Shown here: piece by piece, positions 43,949 through 52,603 of the stretch
Numbering within the stretch: the stretch's first letter is position 1
Layout: every line of letters starts with the position of its first letter
Made by a program: the position numbers and the translations under genes
Notes under the pieces: model-generated
The model's database searches: none
What the model was told of the DNA's origin: nothing
Seen by the model: only the letters and a program-made list of their open reading frames with translations
NCBI GenBank assembly: GCA_026627345.1
Contig: JAPNUP010000010.1
Coordinates: forward strand, 39,999-103,998
Source: Bacillota bacterium
GTDB lineage: Bacteria > Bacillota > Bacilli > Alicyclobacillales > SLC66
DNA: 64,000 nt
Direction of reading: 5' to 3'

Positions 43949-44953
43949 ATGGGTTCGTTGCCACAACAGCGCACGAAGGCGCGCAGATATACTGAGGTGA
44001 AAGAAAAGGCGGCATCGGTGAAGCGATCACGCGAGGTTAGCGCCGCAGCAGACTCAGAGGCGGGGCAACTTGTCCGTGTCATAGAAGAGCCAAGTGAGCT
44101 ACTACCTTATCTATTTTCGATCATGCCGGACAAAGGCCGCAATAAGGTTAAGGCGATTTTGACGCGTGGACAAGTGCTCGTTGAAGGGCGTGTCACCACC
44201 CAACACAATTTTCAGTTGGGCGTCGGCCAGACCGTGAGAGTCAACTTGTTTAAACCACAAAGCACGACTTCACTGCATGGCGTTCGGATCGTCTACGAAG
44301 ATGCGTATCTTCTGGTCGTAGATAAAGACGCCGGTCTTTTGTCCATTGCAACGGAGGAGGAGAAATATGCGACCGCCTACAGGCAACTGCAAGCGTATGT
44401 GCAGCAAGGCGGCGACGACAAGCGTATATTCATCGTGCATCGTCTGGATCGAGATACGTCAGGTCTCATGATGTTTGCAAAATCAGAAGACGTCAAGGAA
44501 AAACTTCAAGATAACTGGAAAGACCTCGTAGCTGAGCGCGTCTATACAGTGCTTGTAGAAGGTCGCGTTCGCCAGCCACAAGGCGTCATCACATCTTGGC
44601 TCAAAGAGACCAAGACCATGCTTGTGTACTCGAGCCTGCGACCGGGTGACGGTGATAAAGCCGTGACGCATTTTACCGTGTTGAAAGCCGCTGACCACTG
44701 CACCCTGCTCGAAGCGCGGTTGGAAACGGGACGCAAGAACCAGATTCGGGTGCACATGAAAGATTTGGGACACCCGGTCGTCGGCGACAAACGTTATGGA
44801 GGGACAGGCAGCCCGATCGGGCGTCTTGGTCTGCACGCGCGCATCCTGTCTTTTCGCCATCCGATAAGCGGCGAGGATTTGCATTTTGAGACGCCCGTGC
44901 CGCCTCCTTTCCTGCGCTATCTTGAACGAGCCCAGCCGACAAGACGCACCTGA
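43949..44953 (+). CDS. RluA family pseudouridine synthase
   Basis: 334 residues. N-terminal S4-like RNA-binding part (about 60-100: KGRNKVKAILTRGQVLVEG), then the catalytic domain with VHRLDRDTSGLMMFAK containing the conserved Asp, AERVYTVLVEGRV, LLEARLETGRKNQIRVHMKD and GHPVVGDKRYG. It isomerises uridines in ribosomal or transfer RNA; the target site is unknown. The ATG at 43949 follows GAGAAAGAAGG closely; a later start is possible because the first 40 residues are charged and unconserved. Confidence 0.9.
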   Translation: MGSLPQQRTKARRYTEVKEKAASVKRSREVSAAADSEAGQLVRVIEEPSELLPYLFSIMPDKGRNKVKAILTRGQVLVEGRVTTQHNFQLGVGQTVRVNLFKPQSTTSLHGVRIVYEDAYLLVVDKDAGLLSIATEEEKYATAYRQLQAYVQQGGDDKRIFIVHRLDRDTSGLMMFAKSEDVKEKLQDNWKDLVAERVYTVLVEGRVRQPQGVITSWLKETKTMLVYSSLRPGDGDKAVTHFTVLKAADHCTLLEARLETGRKNQIRVHMKDLGHPVVGDKRYGGTGSPIGRLGLHARILSFRHPISGEDLHFETPVPPPFLRYLERAQPTRRT

Positions 44954-44965
44954 GGCCTCTTGCAT

Positions 44966-45035
44966 CTTTTCATAGGGAGTGTAGTATGAAAAGAGAGTAG
45001 GCACTTTGTGCGAGGCGACTTTTATGCAGTCGCCT
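44966..45035 (+). promoter_or_regulatory. Two hairpins in the pepC leader
   Basis: CTTTTCATA (44966-44974) pairs with TATGAAAAG (44985-44993), and AGGCGAC (45013-45019) pairs with GTCGCCT (45029-45035). The second ends six bases before the AGGAGG of pepC. No T-run follows, so they may shape translation or mRNA stability. Confidence 0.35.
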
Positions 45036-45055
45036 TCATCTAGGAGGTTGTGTCG

Positions 45056-46408
45056 ATGGCGATCGAGTTGGAACGAGGGCAGGCGATTACGCCTGAGCTC
45101 ATCGAGCAGTATAAAACGCAGTTGCATCAGGATCGGGCGCGGCGGACGCTGATGAATGCGGTCGCGAAAAACGGCGTCAATGCAGTCGCACTGAATCATG
45201 ACTCACCGATTGCCATGCAGTACACATTCTCTCATGAGATCAAGACGGGACAGATTACGCATCAGAAGCAAAGTGGACGCTGCTGGTTATTTGCCGGGTT
45301 GAATATCTTGCGCGTACAAGTGGCGCGTAACTGCAATCTGGAAAATTTCGAGTTGTCGCAGGCGCATATGATGTTTTGGGATAAATTTGAAAAGGCCAAC
45401 TACTTCTTGGAGAGCATCCTCGAAACATTGGATGAACCAACGAGTGGGAGACTGGTTTCGTGGTTGCTCGCTAGTCCTGTGCAAGATGGCGGACAGTGGG
45501 ATATGTTTGTCAACCTAGTGGAAAAATACGGGGTAGTGCCGAAGTATGTGATGCCAGAGACTTTCCATAGCAGTCAATCGGCGATGATGAATCGCTTGTT
45601 GACAGTGAAGTTGCGTGAGCACGCAGCGCAGCTACGTGAATGGCATAGCAGCCAAGGGGCAACAGTTGCGGTCCTTCGCGAACGCAAAGAAGCCATGCTA
45701 GGTGAGATCTATCGCATGCTCTGTCACTTCCTCGGTGAGCCGCCGACAACCTTTGATTTTGAATATCGCGATGCCGATAAAGAGTTCCATCGCAGTCTAG
45801 CGCTTACACCGCAAGCCTTCATGAAAGAGTATGTTGGACTCGATCTGCGCGATTTTGTCAGCGTGATCAATGCACCGACGGCCGACAAACCGTACCATCA
45901 CACCTACACGGTTCAGTTTTTGGGCAATGTGAAAGGCGGGCGCGACGTGCTCTATCTGAACGTCGATGCAGATACGCTGCGAAGTGTAACGCTTTCACAA
46001 CTCAAAGACAACGAGCCTGTTTGGTTTGGATGCGATGTCGGCAAGATGCTCGATCGCGATAGCGGCATCATGGATACGGCCTTGTACGACTACGAAGGCA
46101 CACTTGGTGTACCGTTTACGCTAACGAAGGCAGAGCGACTCGATTACGGCGAGAGTCAGATGACGCATGCTATGGTCTTCACTGGCGTCAATCTGGTCGA
46201 TGGCAAGCCAAACCGTTGGAAAGTCGAGAATAGCTGGGGCAAAGAGCCTGGCAATGACGGCTTTTTCATCATGAGTGACGATTGGTTCGGTGAGTTCATG
46301 TATCAGGTGGTGGTACACAAGAAGTATTTATCTGCATCGTTGCAGCAGGCGCTAAGCGGGACGCCGACGCAGCTTGCACCGTGGGACCCGATGGGATCTC
46401 TCGCGTAA
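45056..46408 (+). CDS. pepC: C1-family aminopeptidase (PepC/bleomycin hydrolase)
   Basis: 450 residues. Papain-like cysteine peptidase with catalytic Cys in QKQSGRCWLFAGLNILR, His in QMTHAMVFTGVN and Asn in WKVENSWGKEPGNDGFF. Also typical is ELSQAHMMFWDKFEKANYFL. These hexameric enzymes remove N-terminal residues in the cytoplasm. ATG 45056 is preferred over GTG 45050 because AGGAGG is eight bases before the former. Confidence 0.95.
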   Translation: MAIELERGQAITPELIEQYKTQLHQDRARRTLMNAVAKNGVNAVALNHDSPIAMQYTFSHEIKTGQITHQKQSGRCWLFAGLNILRVQVARNCNLENFELSQAHMMFWDKFEKANYFLESILETLDEPTSGRLVSWLLASPVQDGGQWDMFVNLVEKYGVVPKYVMPETFHSSQSAMMNRLLTVKLREHAAQLREWHSSQGATVAVLRERKEAMLGEIYRMLCHFLGEPPTTFDFEYRDADKEFHRSLALTPQAFMKEYVGLDLRDFVSVINAPTADKPYHHTYTVQFLGNVKGGRDVLYLNVDADTLRSVTLSQLKDNEPVWFGCDVGKMLDRDSGIMDTALYDYEGTLGVPFTLTKAERLDYGESQMTHAMVFTGVNLVDGKPNRWKVENSWGKEPGNDGFFIMSDDWFGEFMYQVVVHKKYLSASLQQALSGTPTQLAPWDPMGSLA

Positions 46409-46506
46409 AAAGAGAGGGGCTGTGTATCGCAGGGGAGGCCTACGATGCGCAGCTTCCCCTTTGGATGTTTGTGTAAGGGTTTACAAGATGATGGCGGAGG
46501 GTATCT

Positions 46507-47274
46507 ATGAACATACGACAAGTGCTCGGTTTGCCGGAGGTGCTGGAGGCTAAGCGCGTGGTTTGCGTGCAGCCACACCCAGACGATAACGAGGTAGGCG
46601 CAGGCGGTACGATCAAAACGCTTACCAGCAAAGGCTGCGAGGTCGCTTACATCACAGTGACTGACGGCCGCGCAGGAGCAGGAGCAGGAGGAACAGCGGT
46701 GGTAGCGGATGAACTCGTCACGACGAGGCGCGCTGAGAGGATGCATGCGGGCGCCATTCTCGGCGTCGGTGTGCAGGAAGAATTGGGGTTTCCAGATGGA
46801 GGCGACTATACCATCGAAGATGTGACGGCGCGCTTGGTCGCATTGTTCCGCCGTTTGAAGCCAGAGATCGTGATGACAGTGGATCCGTGGATGCCTTACG
46901 AAGCACATCCGGATCACATCAAGACGGGGCTGGCGGTGGCAAGAGCACTACAGTTTTGCAACAACGCGATTTTGTTTCCGCCAGGGGATCAACCGCCTTG
47001 TGAGATTCCGCAGGTCGCCTTTTATGGGACGAGCTACCCTAATACATGGGTCGAGGTGACCCCGTACTGGGAGACGAAGATGTCATCACTGCTGGCGCAT
47101 AAAAGTCAGTTTGACAATGAAGAATGGCCGTTATTGTCTATGTACTTTGGCTATGCCGCGCAGGAATTGTGGCGCCAGTACCGTAAGGATCCTGAAGCCA
47201 CAGGTTACGCTGAGGCATTCAAAGTGTTGGCCACGCGTCAGTTACACTTTTTCCCGACGGCGCTTTATGATTGA
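46507..47274 (+). CDS. PIG-L family deacetylase
   Basis: 255 residues. Zinc ligands in VVCVQPHPDDNEVGAGG (PHPDD) and YEAHPDHIKTG (HPDH); the Asp of PHPDD is the general base. The family removes acetyl groups from N-acetylglucosamine derivatives; BshB enzymes of bacillithiol synthesis belong here, but this protein is longer and lies beside a sugar transporter, so another sugar substrate is plausible. GCGGAGGGTATCT precedes the ATG. The stop overlaps the transporter gene. Confidence 0.88.
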   Translation: MNIRQVLGLPEVLEAKRVVCVQPHPDDNEVGAGGTIKTLTSKGCEVAYITVTDGRAGAGAGGTAVVADELVTTRRAERMHAGAILGVGVQEELGFPDGGDYTIEDVTARLVALFRRLKPEIVMTVDPWMPYEAHPDHIKTGLAVARALQFCNNAILFPPGDQPPCEIPQVAFYGTSYPNTWVEVTPYWETKMSSLLAHKSQFDNEEWPLLSMYFGYAAQELWRQYRKDPEATGYAEAFKVLATRQLHFFPTALYD

Positions 47275-48559
47275 CATCACGCGAGGCACGGTGCCGATGC
47301 GACGTAAGCTGGCCTATAGCGCAAACCAACTGGGCATCAATTTACTTTGGCAAGCATTCAATACGGTGGCGGTTTTTTACTATGTGACGGATCTGCACGT
47401 AAATGGTACGCAGTTGTCTCTCGGTCTTATCGTCTACGGTATTGTGAATGCATTTTTAAATCTGCTTGCCGGATACGTCAGTGATCGAACGACGAGTCGT
47501 TTTGGGCGCCGAATTCCGTACGTAGTGCTTGGTAGCTTGCCACTGGGTCTAGCCTTTTACTTTTTATTTCGCCCCCCGCTCGTTTCAGGGGGCATGCTAA
47601 TCGTCTATTTTCTCATCATGACCTTTTTGTTTGATTTCTTTTTCACCTTTGTCGCGTTAAATATCGGGGCGCTATATCCGGAGATGTATCGCACCGCACG
47701 CGACCGCTCCTACGTCTCGGCTTGGCAGCAGCTGTTTGGCATACTCGGTTTGATCGCCGGGGTAGCGCTTTCCAAATCCGTCGGACAAGCTCTCGGATGG
47801 AGTACGATGGCAGCCGTCTTTGCGGTGATATCTGTAATCTCGCTTTACTTGTCTTTGGCTGGGAGCTTTGAGGATCCGAGTTACCGTGACGAGCCACTCG
47901 CGTTTAAACAAGCGCTTGGCGAAACGATTAAAAATCGACGGTTTCTGTTTTACGTCTTTGCCAATTTATTTATTCAACTCGCTACCACCATGATGGTGAC
48001 GTTGTCGTCTTTTTATACAAAATATGTGGTGGTGCTCACGCCGCTTCAAAGCACATTGTTTCTCGGCATGATTTTTGTGGTGGCGATTCCGCTGTCCTTT
48101 GTATGGGCACGCTTGGCCATCCGCCTCTCGGCTATTCGCGCGACACTGATCAGTTGTCTCATCTATATCTTGGTGATGTTGACGTTCCTCATCTTGCACA
48201 CGGCGATTGCGACAATTATCGTCGGGGCGGTCATGGGGGTACCTGTGGCAGGATTCATGGTGCTGTTAAATGTGCTTCTCGCAGATGTGATTGATCACGA
48301 TGAAAAAGTGACCGGTAAACGCAGAGAAGGCATGTATCTGGGCATAAATGGACTAATCGTACGTCTTGGGATGTCCATCCAATATGCGATTATGGCGATT
48401 TTCTTCTCGATCAGTGGCTATAATGCCAACCGCGTGACACAACAGATCGGCACGGTGCACGGCTTTCGAATCTTGATGGGTGGGTTGTCCGCTTTCGTCG
48501 TCCTGATCGCGCTCGTGCTGTTGGCAGGGTACGGCAGGTATGCCCGACGTAACGCCTGA
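47267..48559 (+). CDS. GPH family sugar:cation symporter (MFS)
   Basis: 430 residues, 12 predicted membrane helices. Glycoside-pentoside-hexuronide family features include the early loop VSDRTTSRFGRRIPYVVLG and the later DVIDHDEKVTGKRREGMYLG. It probably imports a glycoside with Na+ or H+. ATG 47267 overlaps the deacetylase by eight bases; ATG 47297, preceded by GAGGCACGG, is also possible. The coupling suggests the deacetylase acts on the imported sugar (inference). Confidence 0.88.
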   Translation: MIDITRGTVPMRRKLAYSANQLGINLLWQAFNTVAVFYYVTDLHVNGTQLSLGLIVYGIVNAFLNLLAGYVSDRTTSRFGRRIPYVVLGSLPLGLAFYFLFRPPLVSGGMLIVYFLIMTFLFDFFFTFVALNIGALYPEMYRTARDRSYVSAWQQLFGILGLIAGVALSKSVGQALGWSTMAAVFAVISVISLYLSLAGSFEDPSYRDEPLAFKQALGETIKNRRFLFYVFANLFIQLATTMMVTLSSFYTKYVVVLTPLQSTLFLGMIFVVAIPLSFVWARLAIRLSAIRATLISCLIYILVMLTFLILHTAIATIIVGAVMGVPVAGFMVLLNVLLADVIDHDEKVTGKRREGMYLGINGLIVRLGMSIQYAIMAIFFSISGYNANRVTQQIGTVHGFRILMGGLSAFVVLIALVLLAGYGRYARRNA

Positions 48560-48563
48560 GCGC

Positions 48564-49916
48564 TTATTCGAGTTGTAAAAGGACACTGCGCAACGCTTCG
48601 ACCGCATCGTCAGGCCATGGTTTGGCCCCGTAGCGAACCGTATCGTAGGCGCTGGCCAGCGAGTTGATCTTCGTCGCTTCTTGCAGATCGCTCGCAGATT
48701 CGGCGTTATCTATGGACAAAGCCGCGATCTTCTCGCCGGAGGTATGCGCCCTTAGCCAGTCCATGAGGTCTTTTACTGCTTCTTGCGCCGTGAGCTCAGG
48801 GCGATACGTATAACCGCGTTGTATGGCGACGGTGAGCAGTCGCCGATACAACCACCGCACCCGTTGCTCTGAGTCCAATAGATCAGCCCAGTCAAGGTCT
48901 TTAGGGCGCTGCTTGCGTTTGATCAGACGGCGTAGATTGAATAGAGGCGAGACGTGCTGTACGTGCACAATCGCCTCTGTGTGATCGATGTAGCTGCCGT
49001 CTGGCAAGTCACGCGGCGCTAGCCATTTGGCCAGATAGCGCCACCAAGCAGGCACATGCCGTAGCAGGCGATAACACGCATACAAAAAGGCGAGCGTCAA
49101 CAAGCCTAGCAAGATGTCGCGGCCTACGATGGTCCCTAGTCCGGCATGCGACGTAGGGACGCTCGGTAGCTTTCGTTCGGTCGGATGTCCACTCGTCTTT
49201 CTGACAACGGATCCAGATGGATGTGGCTGGTGCAACACCCACAGAAACAAGTCGGTGATCACGCCGGCGGCCCACTGGATCACTCGTCCGACGAGTTGAA
49301 ACAACACACTTATAGCGCCGAGGATCAGCACGATTAGGAGAATGGCCGCGACGTATAACCGATTGTGCCGCACGAGCGTCTTGCTGGGAGGGGCTCCGTC
49401 TGCACCTGTGGACTCCGTCTCTAGATAGCGGCGATTGATCGCGAAAAGGGTTGCCGCCACGCATACGACAGCAGCGAAATCGAGAGCTGGGAACAGTGGA
49501 TGCAAGGCGTTCAGATATCGGCTGGCGACGGCAGTTGCGAAGTATAAGAATAGTCCTAGCCAAAATACTTGAGGCGGCATGTCTGGTTCTTGTCGTCGCT
49601 CTGTCAGTACGCCCACGAGGCTCGCGATGATCAGCAGCACCACGTATAACGGCAGCGGACGCCATGCGAACAGGCTAGGAACGAAATAGTCCAACAACGC
49701 ACAAAGCAACAGTGTGAGACTGGCGTGCCACTTGCGCAAGAAGCGGGTCGTAGCCACCGCGATCACGGCCATACCTGCCATGGAAAGAAGCGATGCGCTG
49801 GCCCAGTCAGGCTCACTAGCGGCTAAGTATAGAGACGGCACGAGAAACAGTGGCAAAAGTAACAACAACAGTAATAGGCTTTGTAGGGACCGCGCAATCA
49901 GACGCCGCCTGAGCAT
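48564..49916 (-). CDS. DUF4129 domain membrane protein
   Basis: 450 residues. About eight hydrophobic helices, the first seven in the N-terminal 230 residues (SLLLLLLLLPLFLVPSLYLA among them), then a soluble linker, another span (LLGLLTLAFLYACYRLL) and a C-terminal DUF4129 domain of about 100 residues with EQRVRWLYRRLLTVAIQRG and PELTAQEAVKDL. ATG 49916 has GGAGGAGGTC upstream. Third gene of a moxR-DUF58-DUF4129 operon. In related bacteria a transglutaminase gene completes this set; none is seen here. Function unknown. Confidence 0.8.
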   Translation of the reverse strand: MLRRRLIARSLQSLLLLLLLLPLFLVPSLYLAASEPDWASASLLSMAGMAVIAVATTRFLRKWHASLTLLLCALLDYFVPSLFAWRPLPLYVVLLIIASLVGVLTERRQEPDMPPQVFWLGLFLYFATAVASRYLNALHPLFPALDFAAVVCVAATLFAINRRYLETESTGADGAPPSKTLVRHNRLYVAAILLIVLILGAISVLFQLVGRVIQWAAGVITDLFLWVLHQPHPSGSVVRKTSGHPTERKLPSVPTSHAGLGTIVGRDILLGLLTLAFLYACYRLLRHVPAWWRYLAKWLAPRDLPDGSYIDHTEAIVHVQHVSPLFNLRRLIKRKQRPKDLDWADLLDSEQRVRWLYRRLLTVAIQRGYTYRPELTAQEAVKDLMDWLRAHTSGEKIAALSIDNAESASDLQEATKINSLASAYDTVRYGAKPWPDDAVEALRSVLLQLE

Positions 49917-49952
49917 GGGGCTTGACCTCCTCCAGTTCAATATCACCTCTCG

Positions 49953-51101
49953 CTATGCGGTGGGCGGCTTATCGAGCGGCACGATGGTGACTGTATGTCC
50001 TACGGTTTCGAGGGCGTCTACACTGTCTTTTAGGCGCGCACTTTGATGAGCCGTAATGATGAGATAATCGAGCGGGCGGTACGTATCTTCTTGCTCACGC
50101 GTCACTAGAGAGTGAAAACTGCCTGCACAGCGCATCGTGACTTCTGCCATGGCAGTGAGCACCGTGTGCAGGTGTGGTAGACCAGCACGCGGATAGAAGT
50201 GTGGATATGACCGATTTTCACGGTCCCGATCGCTCCCGGTGTTGTTCGCCGAGCGCGCCAAAGCGTAAGAAGACGATTCCTCGGGCAGCGTCCCATTGCA
50301 TGCAAATCCGACTTCCACTCCAAGCGACGTCGCCTCCTGTACAAGCGTAGCAGCAAAAGACAGGCCACGCTCGATGAGGGCAGGATCTGTGACGATTTCC
50401 CACATCTCTTCGGAGACCTCAAAATTTAGTAGGATCATCAATTGGTAGTCCGCCGTGAAGTCGCGTTTGTGCACTTGGAGGCGACCTGAACGCGCGGTCG
50501 CAGACCAGTGAATCTGATTGAGCGGGTCGCCCTGTTGATAGTCTCGCGTACCTGCGATGGTGAAAGGGTCTGGGAGCACAAACCGCCTCACGGCAATCGG
50601 TCCTTGCCAACTGTGTGTCGGGAGCGGAATCTCCTGCAGCGGCACGATTGCCGGATACACGATGAGCTTGGACTGCGCATGGATCTGTATAAAGTGAGGC
50701 TTACCGCCGAGCAGATCCCCGCAGGTCAAGGTGGCATCTTGCATACCGTATACGCCGCGTGCGATGCACGTGATGCGATGACGTCTGGTCACCCTTGTGA
50801 AAGCCGACAGCGTGAAAAGGCTGTGGTGGTATTGAAAAGCTTCGCCTGAAAGAACGGCCGTCTCGGTCATCGGTCCAAAGTGTAGACCGGTCGGAAACAT
50901 AGATTCAACTGTCACCCAGGGCAGTGCAAGCCACTTGGCGTTTTCAATGCGTTCAATAAGCTCGATCTGCTCGTTGCAGTAGACTGCTTGCTCGTTAAAA
51001 TAACGCTGATAAGTAAGATGGCGTAAACCGTATCGACGAAACAAAAAAGCTTGCGCGATCGCCACTGCCAGCGCTGCGAGAATCAGCCAGCGAATGTCCA
51101 T
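49953..51101 (-). CDS. DUF58 domain-containing protein
   Basis: 382 residues. A single N-terminal membrane helix (WLILAALAVAIAQAFLF) and a DUF58/von Willebrand-like core with the signature RDYQQGDPLNQIHWSATAR followed by LQVHKRDFTADYQLMILLNF. DUF58 proteins partner with MoxR ATPases. ATG 51101 starts one base after the moxR stop, with GGGAGTG before it, so translation is coupled. The exact task (envelope complex assembly is often proposed) is unknown. Confidence 0.88.
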   Translation of the reverse strand: MDIRWLILAALAVAIAQAFLFRRYGLRHLTYQRYFNEQAVYCNEQIELIERIENAKWLALPWVTVESMFPTGLHFGPMTETAVLSGEAFQYHHSLFTLSAFTRVTRRHRITCIARGVYGMQDATLTCGDLLGGKPHFIQIHAQSKLIVYPAIVPLQEIPLPTHSWQGPIAVRRFVLPDPFTIAGTRDYQQGDPLNQIHWSATARSGRLQVHKRDFTADYQLMILLNFEVSEEMWEIVTDPALIERGLSFAATLVQEATSLGVEVGFACNGTLPEESSSYALARSANNTGSDRDRENRSYPHFYPRAGLPHLHTVLTAMAEVTMRCAGSFHSLVTREQEDTYRPLDYLIITAHQSARLKDSVDALETVGHTVTIVPLDKPPTA

Positions 51102-51102
51102 A

Positions 51103-52065
51103 TCAGCGCACTCCCAGGGTGTCCTCAGTAGGCACTGCAACGGTGGCGAGTACTTCATCGATCACTGTGCGGGCATAGTCTTGACGAATGCGGGCTTGTG
51201 GCGTGAGAACTAAACGGTGCGCCAGCACTGGTTTAGCCAAATATTTCACGTCATCTGGTGTGACGAAGTCACGGCCGCGCAAAATGGCATATGCCTGACT
51301 CGCCCGCATGAGTCCTTGACTGCCACGTGGACTGGCGCCGAGGATCACGTCTTGATGTGAACGCGTCGCTTCGACGATCGCCACGATATAAGTCAGCAGA
51401 TCGTCGCTGACAGTCACCTCGGCGTACCGGTCCTGCGCGTCACGAATCTCCTGCGCACTGGCTACAGCTGACAAGTGATCGAGCGGACTCCCTGTTTTGA
51501 AGCGCTGTAAGATGTTCACCGCCTCGTGAGATGTGGGATACCCGACTTGCATCTTCAGTAGAAAACGGTCGAGTTGCGCCTCGGGCAAGGGAAAGGTGCC
51601 TTGGTTCTCCACTGGATTTTGCGTCGCAATCACGAAAAAGGGCCGTTCGAGCACGTGCGTCTGACCATCCACTGTAATCTGCCGCTCCTCCATGCATTCG
51701 AGGAGACTGGACTGAGTGCGTGGCGTCGCACGATTGATCTCATCGGCGAGCAAGATATGTGTAAAGAGTGGGCCTGGACGAAACTGAAAATCTCCTGTCT
51801 TTTGATTGTAAAAGTTGATACCACTCAGGTCACTAGGCAACAGGTCCGGGGTAAACTGAATGCGGGTAAACTGGCAGTGCAGTGAGGTGGCCAGAGCCTT
51901 GGCCATCAGTGTTTTACCTGTACCAGGCGCATCTTCTAAAAGTACGTGACCACCACAGAGTAAAGCCACAAGAAGCAGGTCAATGCTGTCTTCTTTGCCT
52001 ACAATCACTTGCCCGACATTTTGCTTGAGACGGGCTGCCAGTTCAGAAGTGGCAGTCATATTCAT
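51103..52065 (-). CDS. MoxR family AAA+ ATPase
   Basis: 320 residues. Walker A in LLEDAPGTGKTLMAKAL, Walker B in HILLADEINRATPRTQSSLL, sensor 1 in VIATQNPVENQGTFPLPEAQ, and a C-terminal lid with LGASPRGSQGLMRASQAYA. MoxR proteins act as chaperones that assemble or activate partner complexes. GGGGATC precedes ATG 52065; ATG 52059 is also possible. First gene of the operon with DUF58 and DUF4129 proteins. Confidence 0.93.
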   Translation of the reverse strand: MNMTATSELAARLKQNVGQVIVGKEDSIDLLLVALLCGGHVLLEDAPGTGKTLMAKALATSLHCQFTRIQFTPDLLPSDLSGINFYNQKTGDFQFRPGPLFTHILLADEINRATPRTQSSLLECMEERQITVDGQTHVLERPFFVIATQNPVENQGTFPLPEAQLDRFLLKMQVGYPTSHEAVNILQRFKTGSPLDHLSAVASAQEIRDAQDRYAEVTVSDDLLTYIVAIVEATRSHQDVILGASPRGSQGLMRASQAYAILRGRDFVTPDDVKYLAKPVLAHRLVLTPQARIRQDYARTVIDEVLATVAVPTEDTLGVR

Positions 52066-52286
52066 GTGGATGATCCCCTATCTCGATCGATCGGTTAAGG
52101 CGCGAGAGCGCCATGTCACAGGTGCAGGAAGTATCTCGCAAGCTATTCGACACAGATGTCAACAATCCCTGCATCCTCCAGCAGCCGCTACAGCAGGTTA
52201 CGGATACCCCCTAGGGAAGTCTGCCCACACGAACGCTCGTCCTGCGGCATATTGTAAGACATGTCGATGCAAAGGGGGAAATCACC

Positions 52287-52391
52287 ATGGGTACATTTGG
52301 AGGTTACACATCCTGGGCGGTCGTCTTTTTGATTATCTTCGTCCTGTTCTTCCTGCTCGTTCCGGGCATGGGTGGCGGGGCAGGCTACTAA
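52287..52391 (+). CDS. YjcZ-like hydrophobic microprotein
   Basis: 34 residues: MGTFGGYTSWAVVFLIIF then a Leu/Phe helix ending LVPGMGGGAGY. The Gly/Tyr-rich ends around one membrane helix recall YjcZ-family sporulation microproteins. AAAGGGGGAAATC precedes the ATG at good spacing. A second membrane microprotein follows 98 bases downstream. Function unproven. Confidence 0.65.
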   Translation: MGTFGGYTSWAVVFLIIFVLFFLLVPGMGGGAGY

Positions 52392-52489
52392 GCTTTTGCT
52401 ATTAGGTACGCGAAACGTCGCAGGGGCATGAGGCCCCGTGCGGCGTCTCGGCGGTTTGCAGGGTGCAGTGAGTCAAGGAGGTGTGGCGT

Positions 52490-52603
52490 ATGAACGGCTG
52501 GTTAAAAATTGTGATTATCGTGTTTCTTGTCATTTTTGTACTCTTGTCGCTGTTGATTCCGGTGATCCGTAAAGTGATGCGACCGAAGACCGCTACGAAC
52601 TGA
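52490..52603 (+). CDS. Single-span membrane microprotein
   Basis: 37 residues: MNGWLKIVIIVFLVIFVLL, then SLLIPVIRKV and a basic tail. The ribosome site AAGGAGGTG at 52475-52483 is near perfect, six bases before ATG 52490, strong evidence that it is translated. Its last 11 bases overlap the 3' end of the DUF4855 gene on the other strand. No family recognised. Confidence 0.65.
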   Translation: MNGWLKIVIIVFLVIFVLLSLLIPVIRKVMRPKTATN

